The position numbers and the translations under genes are program-made. Under the pieces are notes generated by a model. It did no database searches. It was given only the letters and a program-made list of their open reading frames with translations, and was not told the DNA's origin. A DNA stretch of 64,000 nucleotides from positions 248,001-312,000 of the forward strand of contig BCJJ01000013.1 of NCBI GenBank assembly GCA_039545355.1, in the 5' to 3' direction. The stretch comes from Trichosporon coremiiforme. Its lineage: Eukaryota > Basidiomycota > Tremellomycetes > Trichosporonales > Trichosporonaceae. Shown piece after piece: positions 1 to 11,497 of the stretch (position 1 is the stretch's first letter; each line of letters opens with the position of its first letter).

Positions 1-1235
1 GCATGAGCTGATCACCAACACTCACTTGACCATCAAAACAGAGAGTGCATTCTTCCCTGGGTTTGTTAGCTACGACCTCAGGCGTTGGTAGCTCACCTGT
101 GCACTTGCTGTGACGGAGAAGGGCGCTTGAGTGACGACGCCAGAGCCTCAACGTGAGAGCATGTCATCGTGTCGTTATTGTTGAACAATCAACCTGCAAC
201 TTATCAACAGACGGCGTCGCGAAGCAGCCCTGCTCTCGACCCCCAGGCCCGGTCGAGGCAGTTCGACGTCATGCGCCACGTGTTGTGGAGTCACGTGCAT
301 GAGAGAGGGGGCGAAGGCAGAATCGATCTTGCCAGCAAGTTGCCGATCAGCCGCCTATCAAAATCGGGACTCAACCCGCCGGGCACATGCTTCAAACAAG
401 AAGAGAACCGGAAGCCACGCGTTACCCTATCACGAACGAGCGTGAGAGAACCGCGATGTGCGACCTTGGAAGCGCGACGAACTGGACTAGTTTTGCTCGT
501 TTCCTTGTCCCAAGAGCAGAGGCTTAGTCGCCTGCACCTGAGCAGAGGGGCAGGCAAGAAACCCCGACGCGATCAGTTGTGCTCAGCGGAAGCGGATGTT
601 GGGAGTATCGTGCACCCCTCAGATTCAGTTCGGGCCCAGTGCAAGTGATAGGATATTGATGAATGCATACGAGATGGAACTCCCTTCGTGCTTCCCCACA
701 CGCCCACGTCCTCATCTCAACTGCCTCGGCAAAAACCCTTCCGAGCTTGGTTCGGCAGGTTTATTGCTCCCGCACATCTCACCGGGAGAGGCACGTCTGG
801 TCCGCGATCACGGGCGCGAGTTCCTTGTGGTGTATCAGCCTAATTTGTTTTTCCTGTCCTTCAGTCTTCACACTTACTCCATGCTGACCGTATCCTGTGC
901 TCACCACTTCGATCACCGACTCTGACTCCATACTGTCCTCATGCTCACTTATCTGCACGACAACGAAACCGCACGACAACTTCAGACGATCACTTTACGC
1001 GATGCTGGCCGGAGGACGAATGAGTTTTTCGTCCGGCCGACCGATCTGACAACCTGGACTAACTGCCTAGGCAGTCAGGAGCCGTTGCAAATCGTTAGCT
1101 ATGCTAGCTCTTTCTTGTCACCATTCTTAAACTATCTCGTCTCAAACAGCAACCTCACACCGAACCGTCACTCATCATCTCCGCACTCGTCCACGCTGCA
1201 TCACGTCTCTGAACGACATCCTTTCCCTTATCATC
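1..1235. other. Gene-poor left edge
   Basis: I see no supported gene here. Open frames are short, lie on both strands and carry no recognisable domain. The only structure is a 22-bp stretch at 752-773 that recurs almost identically at 2489-2510 (21 of 22 bases), each followed downstream by an ACTCCATGCTG motif. The last 100 bases are C/A-rich and look like the 5' leader of the small gene starting at 1236. Confidence 0.4.
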
Positions 1236-1502
1236 ATGGCCAGCTCAAATGATGGAATCAACGACGTTGGCGAGATCATCTACCCCCGCGACGAGTATCC
1301 ATCCTCGGCGCAAACCACGTAATATTATCCCGGCCTACTTCAGTCGCACAGCCGCAGGAACCGAATCCGGTTTGCCGCTCATCTTGCAAGCCGCAAGGTT
1401 TCTCATGCCATGCCCTCGGATGTCGCGGAATTCAAGGACCTCGTCGTTGAACATGATTATGGTCTCAGTATCCTCGACGTTATTCTCCAGCGTGGGAGCT
1501 GA
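1236..1502 (+). CDS. Tentative small hypothetical protein, two exons
   Basis: Not recognised. An ATG in good context (ATCATGGCC) follows a C/T-rich leader. Exon 1 is 1236-1318. A 39-nt intron (1319-1357, GTAATA...CCGCAG) joins in frame to exon 2 (1358-1502), giving 75 residues. The C-terminal half (FAAHLASRKVSHAMPSDVAE and on to ILDVILQRGS) reads like a folded helical segment, and there is no signal peptide or membrane segment. The gene may be longer: a 147-codon open frame follows at 1556-1999, and a splice near 1491 could join it, but no junction is convincing. It may equally be a decaying gene. This is inference from splice consensus and frame only. Confidence 0.33.
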
Positions 1503-1999
1503 ATGTAAACGAAAGCCTCTGACCTCCAACATACGGCGAGGAAAGAGATGAGTGCTTGATCACACAGCGACCGTGCACCACTACCGTCGCATCATGGCGC
1601 TCGTGGATCCGCGACACTGCCCACTATGTGGATGATGAAATCGTGTGTGTCCCGACTGAAGCGCGTTGCCGACTTGTAGGCCCGACCGCTGTTGGAGAAG
1701 AACGTGCCAGGCGTGCCAATGTGCTCGATGGCTGGGACAGGACAGCTCGCGCTGACTTTGCCGTCGCATGTGCTGACCAGCACTGGTGCACGACTGATTC
1801 GATTGAGATCAACAACGACCGGATTCTTTGGGATGCTGTGTCTGGAGTCATCGAGTCGTTCGTACCAGGCCGGCGAACTCGAGAAGCGCGCCAGATGTAC
1901 CAGGTTTGCAGCGTCGACCCCGCTACCGTCACCCCGACGTCTTTCCTCGTCACCAGGGACGGCCGCAAGGTTCCCACAGTGTTGCCTGCGCTTTCCTGA

Positions 2000-3062
2000 A
2001 ACGAAGAGAACAAGACTCCGCGCCGCCGGCGGGGCCTGGTGTCGACGATCACCGATCGGTATCTTTTCCCTTCGAGGCGGCGTCCATCTCCCCTTGAAGC
2101 CGGAGAAGCCCGGTGAACCGCGATTCCACGCTCGCCCGACCTCCCCGTCCCGGGATTGTGGTAGACGCTGGCGACAGCGACCTGGGTGTCGTCGCTCTCG
2201 ACCTAGAGTCCAAACCTCCTCCTACGTAGACACAGCCGCACAGTAGCGGCTCTCTTGCATCAAATCTCTCTCTGCATCGATTAGTCTTTCTTTCACGGCT
2301 GGCTGCCTTGCGCTGAGTAAGAGTACTGTGTGATTGTTGGATCACTACTCGATGCTGTGTCTGGCACTGAGGGACTCCATCCCAGCCTCACGCTCGGACA
2401 GATGGTTGTATCAGGGAGAGCGTGCGGCGACCCTGCCTCGTTGCCCTCAAGCCTTCATGCATCAGGTTCACCAAGCCCGTGGCTGGTCTCGGCAGGTTTA
2501 TTGCACCCGCTCAACTTGCCGGCGCATCAGGTGCTGAGCCCCGTTCCCTGTACATCCGAGGATGAACCGACGCCCAGCTCTCCAGCCAGCTCTGCAGCCC
2601 TGCCTTCCTTTCGGTCAGGACCGAATTTCAAGGTGGCACGGCCAACGGCCCGTCAACAAAATCTCGGCACGTCGGCCGACACCCACACACGGCGCGCGGT
2701 GGCGGGTGCCATGTATCTCGGGCAGTTTTCTTTACCTCACACTCACACACTCCATGCTGGTCGCTCCGCGAGAGTAGCGTCTCGTGTCTTGTCGACTCAC
2801 TCCACGAACCCGAGGTCAGCTGACTGCAAGCTGCCGCGAGCTTATTCATCTCTCCGTGTGGCCACCAGATAGGAAGTGAGTAGAAACTCCCCGGTATCTC
2901 GGAGGGACGCCGGGCCGTGCCACCATCACAGATTTGCTCGGTATAAAGCTGGACTGACGCTGCAGAAGACGCATCGAGATCCCGTCTCCACCACGCACAC
3001 ACAAACACACGCAGACGCATACACGTACACACGCACGAAGACGCATGAAGACGCACGCAGAC
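2000..3062. other. Intergenic, upstream of the MFS transporter
   Basis: No supported gene. The second copy of the 22-bp repeat lies at 2489-2510. From about 2990 to 3062 the DNA is a degenerate CA-rich run (CACACGCACACACAAACACA-like, then GACGCA repeats) that probably forms the 5' untranslated leader of the transporter. Confidence 0.4.
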
Positions 3063-4745
3063 ATGTCGTTCGACGAGAAGTACGAGCCCCCAGAGGCACG
3101 GCTGGAGGCGCAGCAGGAGAAGTCTGAAAAGTCTGCCGATCACTCGCCGCCGACACCGCTAGAGCGAGTGGCCTCCCAGACTTACAACTATGGCGCACCG
3201 GGAACGATGGAGCCGCACGCCGGGACTGGTTTGAGCCTCGTCGAGTCCGAGTCCGGACACAAGCCGCAGCACCAGTATCTCTGGAAACGGCTCGCGAAGC
3301 CGCTTCCCCTGCCTTCTAAGGCTCGGTACAACGTCATGATGTGAGTTTGCCTCTCTTTCCTTCCCTCTCCTCTTGCTTCCCTGCTCTCGGAGCGCAACGC
3401 TAACCCCAGCGGCACGCTCTTCCTCGTCATGTTCCTCGCGGGCTGGAACGACGGCTCGCAGGGCCCGTTACTGCCAAGCCTGCAGCGATACTACGGGATC
3501 AACTATTTCGTTGTCTCGCTGATTTGGATGTTCAACGCTTTGGGGTTCTTCTTCGCAGGCCTGTCCAACGTGTACCTGACCGACTGGTTCGGGTTTGGCA
3601 TCGTCTGCCCTTTTGGGTCGGGGATGCAGGTATTGGCCTACGTCCTGATCTGCTGGGGCGGACCGTTTCCTCTGTTCTGCTTCGCGTTCGTCCTGAACGG
3701 GTTCGGGCTCGGACTCCAGGACTCTCAGGTCAACACACTTGCGAGTCGACTGCCCCGCCACGCGAGCACAATCATGTTCCTCCTCCATGCCATGTATGGC
3801 CTCGGCGCGACTGTGGCCCCGCTCGTGTCCACGCAGTTCGTGAAGAGCATGGACGCACATGTATACTACTACTACTGCGTGTCGCTCGGACTCGCCTTCT
3901 TCACGATGAGCACGCTCATTGTCGTCTTTGGACTGAGGACAGAGGACCAAATCCTCGGCCCACGTGCCGACGAGGAGCCCCAGCCTAGCACCACTGTCGA
4001 AACGGCCGAGGCTCCGATCCCGATCACGACCGCTTTGGCCGAGCCTCCAACCCTCGGGGAGCACCCGACGACCACTACAACGACGGACGTGGACGAGGAG
4101 CGCACGATTACCACCGAAAAGCCCGCAAGAAAGAACATGCGCGGCGCGAACCCTTCGAGCAACAACAAGATGAAGCTCCTCCTGCGCACACCGAGCGTTT
4201 ACATGATGTGTTTCTTCATGCTGCTCTACGTCGGAGTCGAGGTCGCGATTGGCGGCTGGGCGACGTCCTTCATCATCGATGAGCGGGGCGGGAACGACAG
4301 TGCCGGCTATGTCACCAGTGGCTACTTTGGCGGCATCACGATCGGGCGCGTCGTCCTGATCCCCGTCACGCGCGCCCTGGGTATGTCCAACGCCATCTTC
4401 GTGTACACCCTTATCGCAATCGCCTTGGAGGTTGTGATCTGGACCACGAAGAGCATCGTCGGCAACGCGGTCCTCTACGCCATCATTGGCATCCTGCTCG
4501 GGCCAATGTACCCCATCGTGATGGTTGTCGTGGGCCGCATCATCCCCGACAGATTGCAGGGTGGAGCCATCGGCCTCATCGCATCTTTGGGGCAAGTTGG
4601 CTCAGCGATTATTCCGTTCATGACGGGTGGCGTTGCTCAGCATACGGGTATCTGGGTGCTGCAACCGCTCATGCTTAGTCTTATGGCGGGATGGCTTGTG
4701 TTTTGGATCTTCGTGCCGAGGACGCAGAAGGGGTGGAGAGCTTGA
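3063..4745 (+). CDS. MFS transporter (Bsc6/FucP-like)
   Basis: Predicted plasma-membrane or vacuolar solute transporter of the major facilitator superfamily; substrate unknown. Exons 3063-3340 and 3410-4745 (69-nt intron, GTGAGT...CCCCAG) give 537 residues. A hydrophilic N-terminus of about 90 residues is followed by twelve predicted membrane segments, split by a long central loop rich in Thr, Glu and Pro (about residues 275-340). MFLAGWNDGSQGPLLPSLQR at the first helix and NGFGLGLQDSQVNTL resemble fungal Bsc6-like transporters. An in-frame ATG at 3045 would add six residues; I prefer 3063 because the upstream one sits in a CA/GA-rich leader. It is convergent with the kinase gene. Family is confident, function is not. 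Confidence 0.85.
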
Positions 4746-5402
4746 GCCGAAGGCACTGGCGAGCTGTGGCTCTCGATCAGGAGAGAGCCGGGAGACAGGA
4801 CATAGCGTATAGGCTGAAGAGAGAGAGGAATAGGAGAGTAGGGAGAGTAGGGAGAGAACTATAGACCAAGGACACTATCGACACTATTTTGTAACACCAG
4901 TACTACAGCACATGCATAATCAGATGGCGATATGTCGAGTATGACGAGTATCGCGTGAGCCGCACGAGACGAGGCGATGCCACAAGACGTATGCCTCTAT
5001 GGTCCAGACTGCGCCGCTGCACGCCCCGCGCCCCGGTCGTCCCGCCCGGCTCCGTGTCTGACGCTGAAACGGCGATGAGACCGCTTCTCGTGTCTCAGCG
5101 ACTCACATGGTGCATTCCTAGCCTTGCATGTCTTGGCCTGGTGCGCCCGGTGCGTCTGGTGCGCCAGGTGCCCACAATGGAATCCCCTTTCTGCGTAGTC
5201 GCCTCCGTGCACACTCCATCTCCACTCCATCTCGCCACTCTCACGTCAGTGTTGCCAGAAGCATATCAAAACCAGCATGCATTATACTGGTGACCAAAAC
5301 AAATTACAAGGGGGATACTGTACTGCTGTGCTCGTGCTTCTCCTGAAACGCTCTACTGTAGGTTGAGGCGAGATCATTCGCCTGATGCTGAATATTGGAC
5401 GT
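4746..5402. other. Convergent 3' intergenic region
   Basis: About 650 bp between the convergent transporter and kinase genes. It holds GA-rich sequence after the transporter stop and a short GTGCGYCTGGTGCGCC-type direct repeat near 5140-5170. No gene or RNA is seen. Confidence 0.45.
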
Positions 5403-6912
5403 CTAGTACCTGGGTGTGTTCGCCGCATTGGCGTGCAAGGGTGCGCGGTGCTCGAGGCCACCGTTTACAGGCGAGAGAGCCGGTGTCGGCGCAGGCGAGG
5501 GACGGGGGGAGTCGAGCTGGCGGCCGGGATCTCTTGATCCGACGCCCTGCAGCCCGCCGCCCTCCATGATCTGGTCCTCGATGTGGTCGCCTGTGCCGCT
5601 CACGACGTGGCTGGGGTGGTCGCTTGGTGTGTGCGGGCGCGCACTGTCCGGACTCAGGTGCTTCATTTCTATCCGCTCCGCAGCCGGGAGTTTGCCCTGC
5701 GGGGGGCGGTAGTAGCTCCGTCGCTGGGAGCGTGTGTAGTCAAACACGGCAAAGTGGTCCTCCATCATCCGCATCTCGGGGGAGAGCTCGGCGCCCTCGC
5801 CGTCGTTCTTCCGCTTCCGCGCCTTGAGCGGGTTCTCCTCGAGCAAAAGCTCCTCGAGCTCGTGCGTTGCGTCGAAATTTGCACGCTTCGAATCCGGCTC
5901 GAACGGAGGGACGACCTGTTTCCGTCCCAGAGCTGCCCAGTCCAGCCCCGCAAACCACGGGTGCGCCTTGATGTCCTCGAACCCGCCGCCGCCGGGGCGG
6001 TAGCCCAGCCGCTTGTTCGGATCGCGCTCGAGGAAGCTTCGCAGCGCATGCATTCCCTCGCTGGAACAGCGTGTCGGCGCGTCCTCGGGCCAAGACAGCG
6101 GCTCGTGCAGAATCGAGTTGGTTAGCGCCGAGTTCGTCTTCCCCCGGAACGGCCGCTTGGCGAACAGCAGCTCGTATGCGAGAATGCCGAGCGACCAGTA
6201 GTCGACTGGCGCGCTGTAGCCCCGCTTTGTGAGAACCTCGGGCGCCATGTAGGCCATGCTGCCCGCGACGCCGGTCAGCAGCCGTCGCTCGCTGAAGTGC
6301 ACGGCAATGTTGAAGTCGGTGATGTGCGCGTGACCCCGCTCGTCGAGGAGAATGTTGTCCGGCTTCAGGTCTCGGTGCACGATCCGCTTCGAGTGCAGGT
6401 AGTCGATCGCCATCGCAATCTCCGCGACGTAGAACCGCACAACCTCCTCCGCCATCGCGCCTGCCCGGTCGAGGTGGAAGCGCAGGTCGCCGCCCAGCAT
6501 CAGGTCCAAGACGAAGAAGCAGTTCTCGTCGTCCTGGAACGCGTACCGCAGATTCACGACAAACGGGTGGTCGATCTGATGATATCAGCTAAGGTAGAAA
6601 TGACAGCACTCACCTCTTCCAGCAGTCGCCGCTCCTGGATGATGTTCGCAACGGCCTTCATCTTGACGCACTTCGCCTTGTTGATGTACTTGAGCGCGAA
6701 CAGCGTTTTTGATTGCTTGTGCTGCACAACGCGCACCTGATGTCAGCTCAGCGTACACATAGTAGCTTACCTTTCCGAAGGCTCCTTTGCCCACACTGCG
6801 CAAGAGGTAGAAGTGGAACAGATTGACTTCGGCATCGAAGTCGATCGCCTGCGCTGTCAGCAAGAGCCGCCGCTCAGTCACTCACCTCTGGCTTACAGCA
6901 GGCGGCACCCAT
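5403..6912 (-). CDS. STK32/YANK-type AGC protein kinase
   Basis: Serine/threonine kinase of the AGC group, YANK/STK32 family. Exons in coding order are 6912-6886, 6848-6771, 6736-6614 and 6575-5403 (466 residues), with introns of 36, 34 and 38 nt. Visible motifs are the glycine loop GKGAFGKV, the catalytic Lys in FALKYINK, HRDLKPDN, and DFN in place of DFG (ITDFNIA), which is typical of this family, then APE (MAPEVLT). The C-terminal tail is extended and Pro/Gly/His-rich. The start MGAACCKPE offers Gly2 for N-myristoylation and two cysteines for palmitoylation, so membrane anchoring is likely. Human STK32A starts the same way (MGANTS). The substrate is unknown. Confidence 0.9.
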
Positions 6913-8740
6913 GGCTGCAGGCAGTTATCGGGGACAGACACGGTGTGCTGTCGGATTCGTCGCGGTCGGTCGAGGTAGCTGCGTGGGCGGTGTCGAGATA
7001 GGTGGGGAGACGGATAGAACGCCGTGAGGGTGGGCAATCACTCGTGTTATGTCTGATGGTGACCGCTCCAAGCCCAAAACCGACCGAGAAGATGCGGCGC
7101 AGACGGAACGGCGGTTACAGTGGTAAGGCGAGACAGAGTAAGCCTTAAGAGGGAAAACGTCGAACAATAGTTTGGAATGTAAGACAATGACTGGGCGATC
7201 AACGGGTGCTGGCGTCCGCTGAAGGATGGGACCTTTGGAACCGTACGTCGATGCGAAACGGAATCGTGCGCGATCGATGGGGGAGTCGGCAGCGCAATGG
7301 TTGGAGCGCCAGATGCCAAGGCGAGAATAGCTTTAGGGGATGACGAAGAGTGCTGGCGGTCTAGCTCGATGAGGAAGTGCGTTCCGTGTTTCTGTCTTAT
7401 TCGATAGGTCGCAGATCTGATGAGCGCGGTGTGTCGAGTGTTGAGGGTCTTCTGATCTACGTGTCGCTCACGGCCCTCGTTCAAGGACTAGGCCGCTCGA
7501 CCGCAAAATGCGAACGAGATCGTCCGGAATCGTGGGCAGAGGCTGAACCTCCGAAACAACTGAGGAAAACGTCAGACCACCTGCCAGCACTGGTTAAGAG
7601 GATAGGCGCTAGTCGTCGTGGTGCTGTGCCGAAGAATGGATGCCATTCGACAGGGAAGCAATTTAATCGAGTGCAGGCCAAAGCTTGTAAAGCTTGAACC
7701 GTAGTTCAAGACTCGAGATATGCTCCTCGTCGGTGCCTGGGGCCTGCCAGGACCGCTGGGCCGATGGGCCGCCCTCCGATCTGAGGATTGCGTCGAATCC
7801 AGGACAACGATCGTCACTGCTGCCACCCACTGCCACCCACCTGTTCGGCACTAAAGGTCGTGCGTCCGATGCGATGGCTCGAAACTCCCGAATCCGACAC
7901 GTTGAGAGGTCGAGCAAAGGATGACTTTCGATCGCGAGATGAGATAGGAGAGTCCCAAGCTCGATCCAGGAACTAATGGGTAGGGAACGGAATTAGACCC
8001 ACGATATACCGGTGCAGCTGTAAACTGGGCTGCCAGCGACGGGTTCGGAGCCTGTGTTGGGAACGGCAAGGACGGTTTGACGGGCGGCGCGGCGGCGTGG
8101 TAGTCAATGGGCAAGAGAGAGGAGATGAGAGAGGAACGGCACGTCGGATGACAGAGTGAAGCGACGGTCGAGTTCTTGAACCGGGCCGTCAGGGTCCAAC
8201 AAGCCAAGTAAGGTCCAAAAGACGCCGCTAAGAAGGTGGCCGACCCATTGCTATTCATCTGTATGCGATCGCTACATCGCTCTTCCGGGCATTCATCTCT
8301 GGCCGTCTCGGCACTCTGCATGTACATAAGCCCGGCAGTGCCGATCTTGCAGCGCGCAGCCTCTATCAGCTTAATGCGACCTCTAGCGCACTCGAAACTG
8401 ACAGTCGCCCACCCACCCGTACCGCACTGCCCCCGGTGCTCAGCGCGTCCAGCGTCGTACCAAACCCGCCCCGCGCCCCCTTGCCCAGTGCCGTTCCGCT
8501 TCTACCAATCGGCACATCAGTCCGCTCAGCCAGCCAGTCCGGCCAAGCCGACAGATGCCGGCCGACCGGACCAGCTCGTGACTTGCATTTACTTCATCCT
8601 ATCGTTACAAATGTGCTCTCGAGACTCTGTTGTATAGTCTGTGCTCTACCGTTGCCGCCCTGCCCATTGGGGAAAGCACTCCGGAAGCAAGGTGGCGCTC
8701 GGCCACTGCCTCAACACCCGTCTAATCGTCTACGCCGAAT
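6913..8740. other. Intergenic, 1.8 kb upstream of the kinase
   Basis: This stretch lies between two minus-strand genes (PRE3 end and kinase start). Open frames on both strands are shorter than 160 codons, low-complexity, without domains, and show no convincing splice sites. It is probably the long kinase promoter. No RNA gene is recognised. Confidence 0.4.
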
Positions 8741-9597
8741 CTACACCGAGGTCGCAGAGACCCTCTCTGCGGAACCCAGCACCTCCTTGCCTTCCCAGAA
8801 GCGCGGAAGCTCGTTTCCGGGGATGCTGATGTCAGTTGAAGTTCGGGGTCCCGGCAACTCACAAGATACGCTCGACCTTGTCCTTGGTAAGGACACACAT
8901 CCTGATGCATCCTCCTGAGGATCCATCGCGGCTCATAGCAAGAGCAAGAGCTGGCGTCAGCGTCTGCCAAAGCGACAGATGACTCACTGTTCTTGACGAA
9001 CTCGATCGTCTGCTCCTCGTTCCAGCCCTCACGATACGTGGCGTCACAGTATCCGTAGACGTAAGTCGATCCGGATCCACCGATAGCCCACGGCTGCTTG
9101 AAGGTGCCGCCGCCGAGCGGGATGTTGTACACGCTTCCGCCGTTCTCCTTGTCCCAGCCACCAACGATAATACCAGCCGAGAGCTGGTCCTTGTTCTCGT
9201 AACACAGCTTCTCAAAGAGGGCAGCGATAGTAGCCACAGGAGGGGCCTCGCCGTAGATCTGGGTGTAGAGCTGGGCGTGATGGTGGACAATGTCGGCAAC
9301 AGCCTGGGTGTCGGCAGCAGATCCAGAACGGCAGCAATAGATGCGGTCGTGAATGTGCGTGAGCTTGTCCGTAACACGGTTGGCCTGACGGTTAGCTACT
9401 CCCTACCTACATAAACTAGCTCACAATGTAGGCTCCGGTGGTTGTCCTGGAGTCGGCGCCGATAACGACGCCATCAGCGAACTGGACGGCCATGATCGAG
9501 GTCTGAACAGTCAGCAAGCGTTAGCGACGGAGAAACGTACACCGAGGTTGACCTCGCCCTTCTTGAGGTGCATGATGTCGACGTTGTTGATGTTCAT
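8741..9597 (-). CDS. 20S proteasome subunit beta1 (caspase-like)
   Basis: Catalytic beta1 subunit (Pre3/PSMB6) of the 20S proteasome, cleaving after acidic residues. Five exons: 9597-9541, 9502-9425, 9384-8988, 8950-8863 and 8825-8741 (234 residues; yeast Pre3 has 215). Residues 1-19 ([19 protein letters not shown]) are the propeptide. Autocleavage before Thr20 (TSIMAV) exposes the catalytic threonine. [19 protein letters not shown] and [12 protein letters not shown] are family hallmarks, and [12 protein letters not shown] forms the C-terminal core. The first intron falls exactly at the propeptide/mature boundary. A more upstream start would extend the propeptide without family support, so I chose the ATG at 9597. 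Confidence 0.95.
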
Positions 9598-10359
9598 GGC
9601 TTCTAGTGTGATGCGGGGGAGTAGCAGCCGGGTATAAGATGTGTCGAGACGACGAGATGTAGCAGCCAGAGTAGTAGCGTCCAGCCGCGCAAGCGAAACC
9701 ACTGGTAGTCGATGAAGTCACAACGACAACGCTGACGCGCTTGGTGCATCTTGCCACGTGGTATGGGTATCGCCGGAAAGACCGGAAGGGTGGCAGGACG
9801 CGCCCTAAGCCAGCTAGGCAAGGCGCGCGTCACCGTAATGCGGGGGGATAATGACCGAAATTAGAAGGGCTAAGGAAAGGCTAAGGGTGAATACCTTAGC
9901 TTCGGTAAAGATGATCATGCGCTGCGGCTGGGTGTGTTCAGGTGTCTGGGCCCGCGACGTTCTGGGCAGATACTAGGCATCAGCACCAAGCCACACCCCC
10001 TAATAGCCCTTCGACACCCCTATTTACCACTGGCCAGACCCACTCCTCTTCATCAGATCGATCACCAGTCTCCACCAACATTCAATCCTCTTCTTGTAAC
10101 ATACACAACACACACCGCACACGCATCGGCTACCACACACCAACTAGCATCAACAACGCCCATCTGCCACCGCCTCATCGTCACCAGGTGTATATCGCGT
10201 CACTATCCGATCGACCTCGGCAGATCCGTCTCCCTATTACACGCTCCCCCAATTACTCTTTCAATCTAACTCTCGCAATTCTTATAACGCGACCGGCGTC
10301 TTCCACCATCGCGTCCCTCATTCCTTGATCCATCTCGGCCCCGACGCCAGACGACCCTC
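9598..10359. other. Divergent promoter region, PRE3 / Ser-rich protein
   Basis: A 760-bp region between divergent genes. From about 9990 to 10359 it is C/A/T-rich, consistent with a long 5' leader for the plus-strand gene. No clear TATA box and no coding sequence are seen. Confidence 0.45.
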
Positions 10360-11497
10360 ATGCCGTCAGTGCCAGTCATCAACACCGCTGGCACCCACTC
10401 CACGAAGGACTACGTCCCTCTTGACGACCAGCTCGAAGAGGTCGTTGGGTCGCCGACGACAGCAGTCAATGGCTCCGTAGTCTACTCGAAGCCGCTTTCT
10501 CACGGCCATGGTAGCCGTCACGGATCGGGTAGCGCAGGAGGAAGCCGATGGGTCGAGGAGGAGGACGGAGACATTGGAGCGGTCAGGTACAAGGGCAAGG
10601 AGAGAGCCTGGGACGAGTCGTCGTCCCCTGCCCAGAGTCCAGTAACGACAGACTTCAGTCACTCGTACCCGCCGTTGAGCCAGGAAGAGGAGGAGGAAAG
10701 GCGTGTTCAAGCAGTGAGTGTGCCCCTCGCCCCCCGGCACTACGACAGTCGTGATTAGGCGCTGACGTCGTGATTTCCTTGCACTGCGCACCTTCCTTCC
10801 GACACTGCTTCACTTGATTGCGGCGCACAGAACCTGGCGAAGTTCACAGCCCGTGAGACGGCTCGCCGCAAGGCTGCGCGCGCCTCCCGTGTTTTCCCGT
10901 CACAGACCGACTCTGGCCGGTCCTCGGCGAGCTCTTCCACCACCTCGCTGCCTCGCTCAAGGCTATCATCGATCCAAGGCACCGTCAAGCGATCGTCTGT
11001 ATTCGGCAACCTCTTGCATAAGGGCAAAGGCAGCCGAAGCAGCAGCACGTCTTCCTCCCAGTCTCATGACGTGAGTCACCACGACCTATCGGCAATCTAA
11101 CTCTGGGCAGTTATCTTTACCCTCAACCAGCGGCGCCAATGCACAGACAGCCTACCCGAACCCTTACGACAGTCCTGGTGAATCCGAGTCTCTGAGGTCA
11201 CCGACCTCCGCCTCAACCTCGCCGACGGACGCCTCCTTCAAGCCGAGCATGAAGAAGTCGAGTCCTTTTGCTGATCCCTCGTCCGCCCAGAGCCCAGCTC
11301 AGTCACCGACGACAGATGGAGGGGTTGGATATCAGGGACAGAACTGGCGGGGCGGAGCAGCGGTAACTGAGCACACGGTGACGCCGCCGAAGAAGGAGAA
11401 GTGGTGGCATGCGCTGTGCGCGTGGGGCAGCGACCTGGACGGAGGACACGGCAACCGGAGCAGCAACCAGGCTGGACGAACGAACCCGTTCGAGTAG
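10360..11497 (+). CDS. Lineage-specific Ser-rich protein with C-terminal NPFE
   Basis: Function unknown. Exons 10360-10713, 10831-11070 and 11111-11497 give 326 residues, all junctions in phase 0. The protein is largely disordered: acidic/Ser-rich N-terminus, a basic segment at about 118-200 (ARETARRKAARASR, then Ser/Thr-rich), and a Ser/Pro-rich middle. The only compact part is the C-terminus, with a WWHALCAWGSDLDGG block followed by RTNPFE at the very end. NPF is a known ligand of EH domains, so a trafficking link is possible, but this is inference. No signal peptide or membrane helix is present. Confidence 0.75.

Noticed and set aside
3468..4595. 375-codon frame antisense to the MFS transporter
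   Set aside because: A shadow of the transporter's GC-rich third positions; charged, repetitive composition and no domain.
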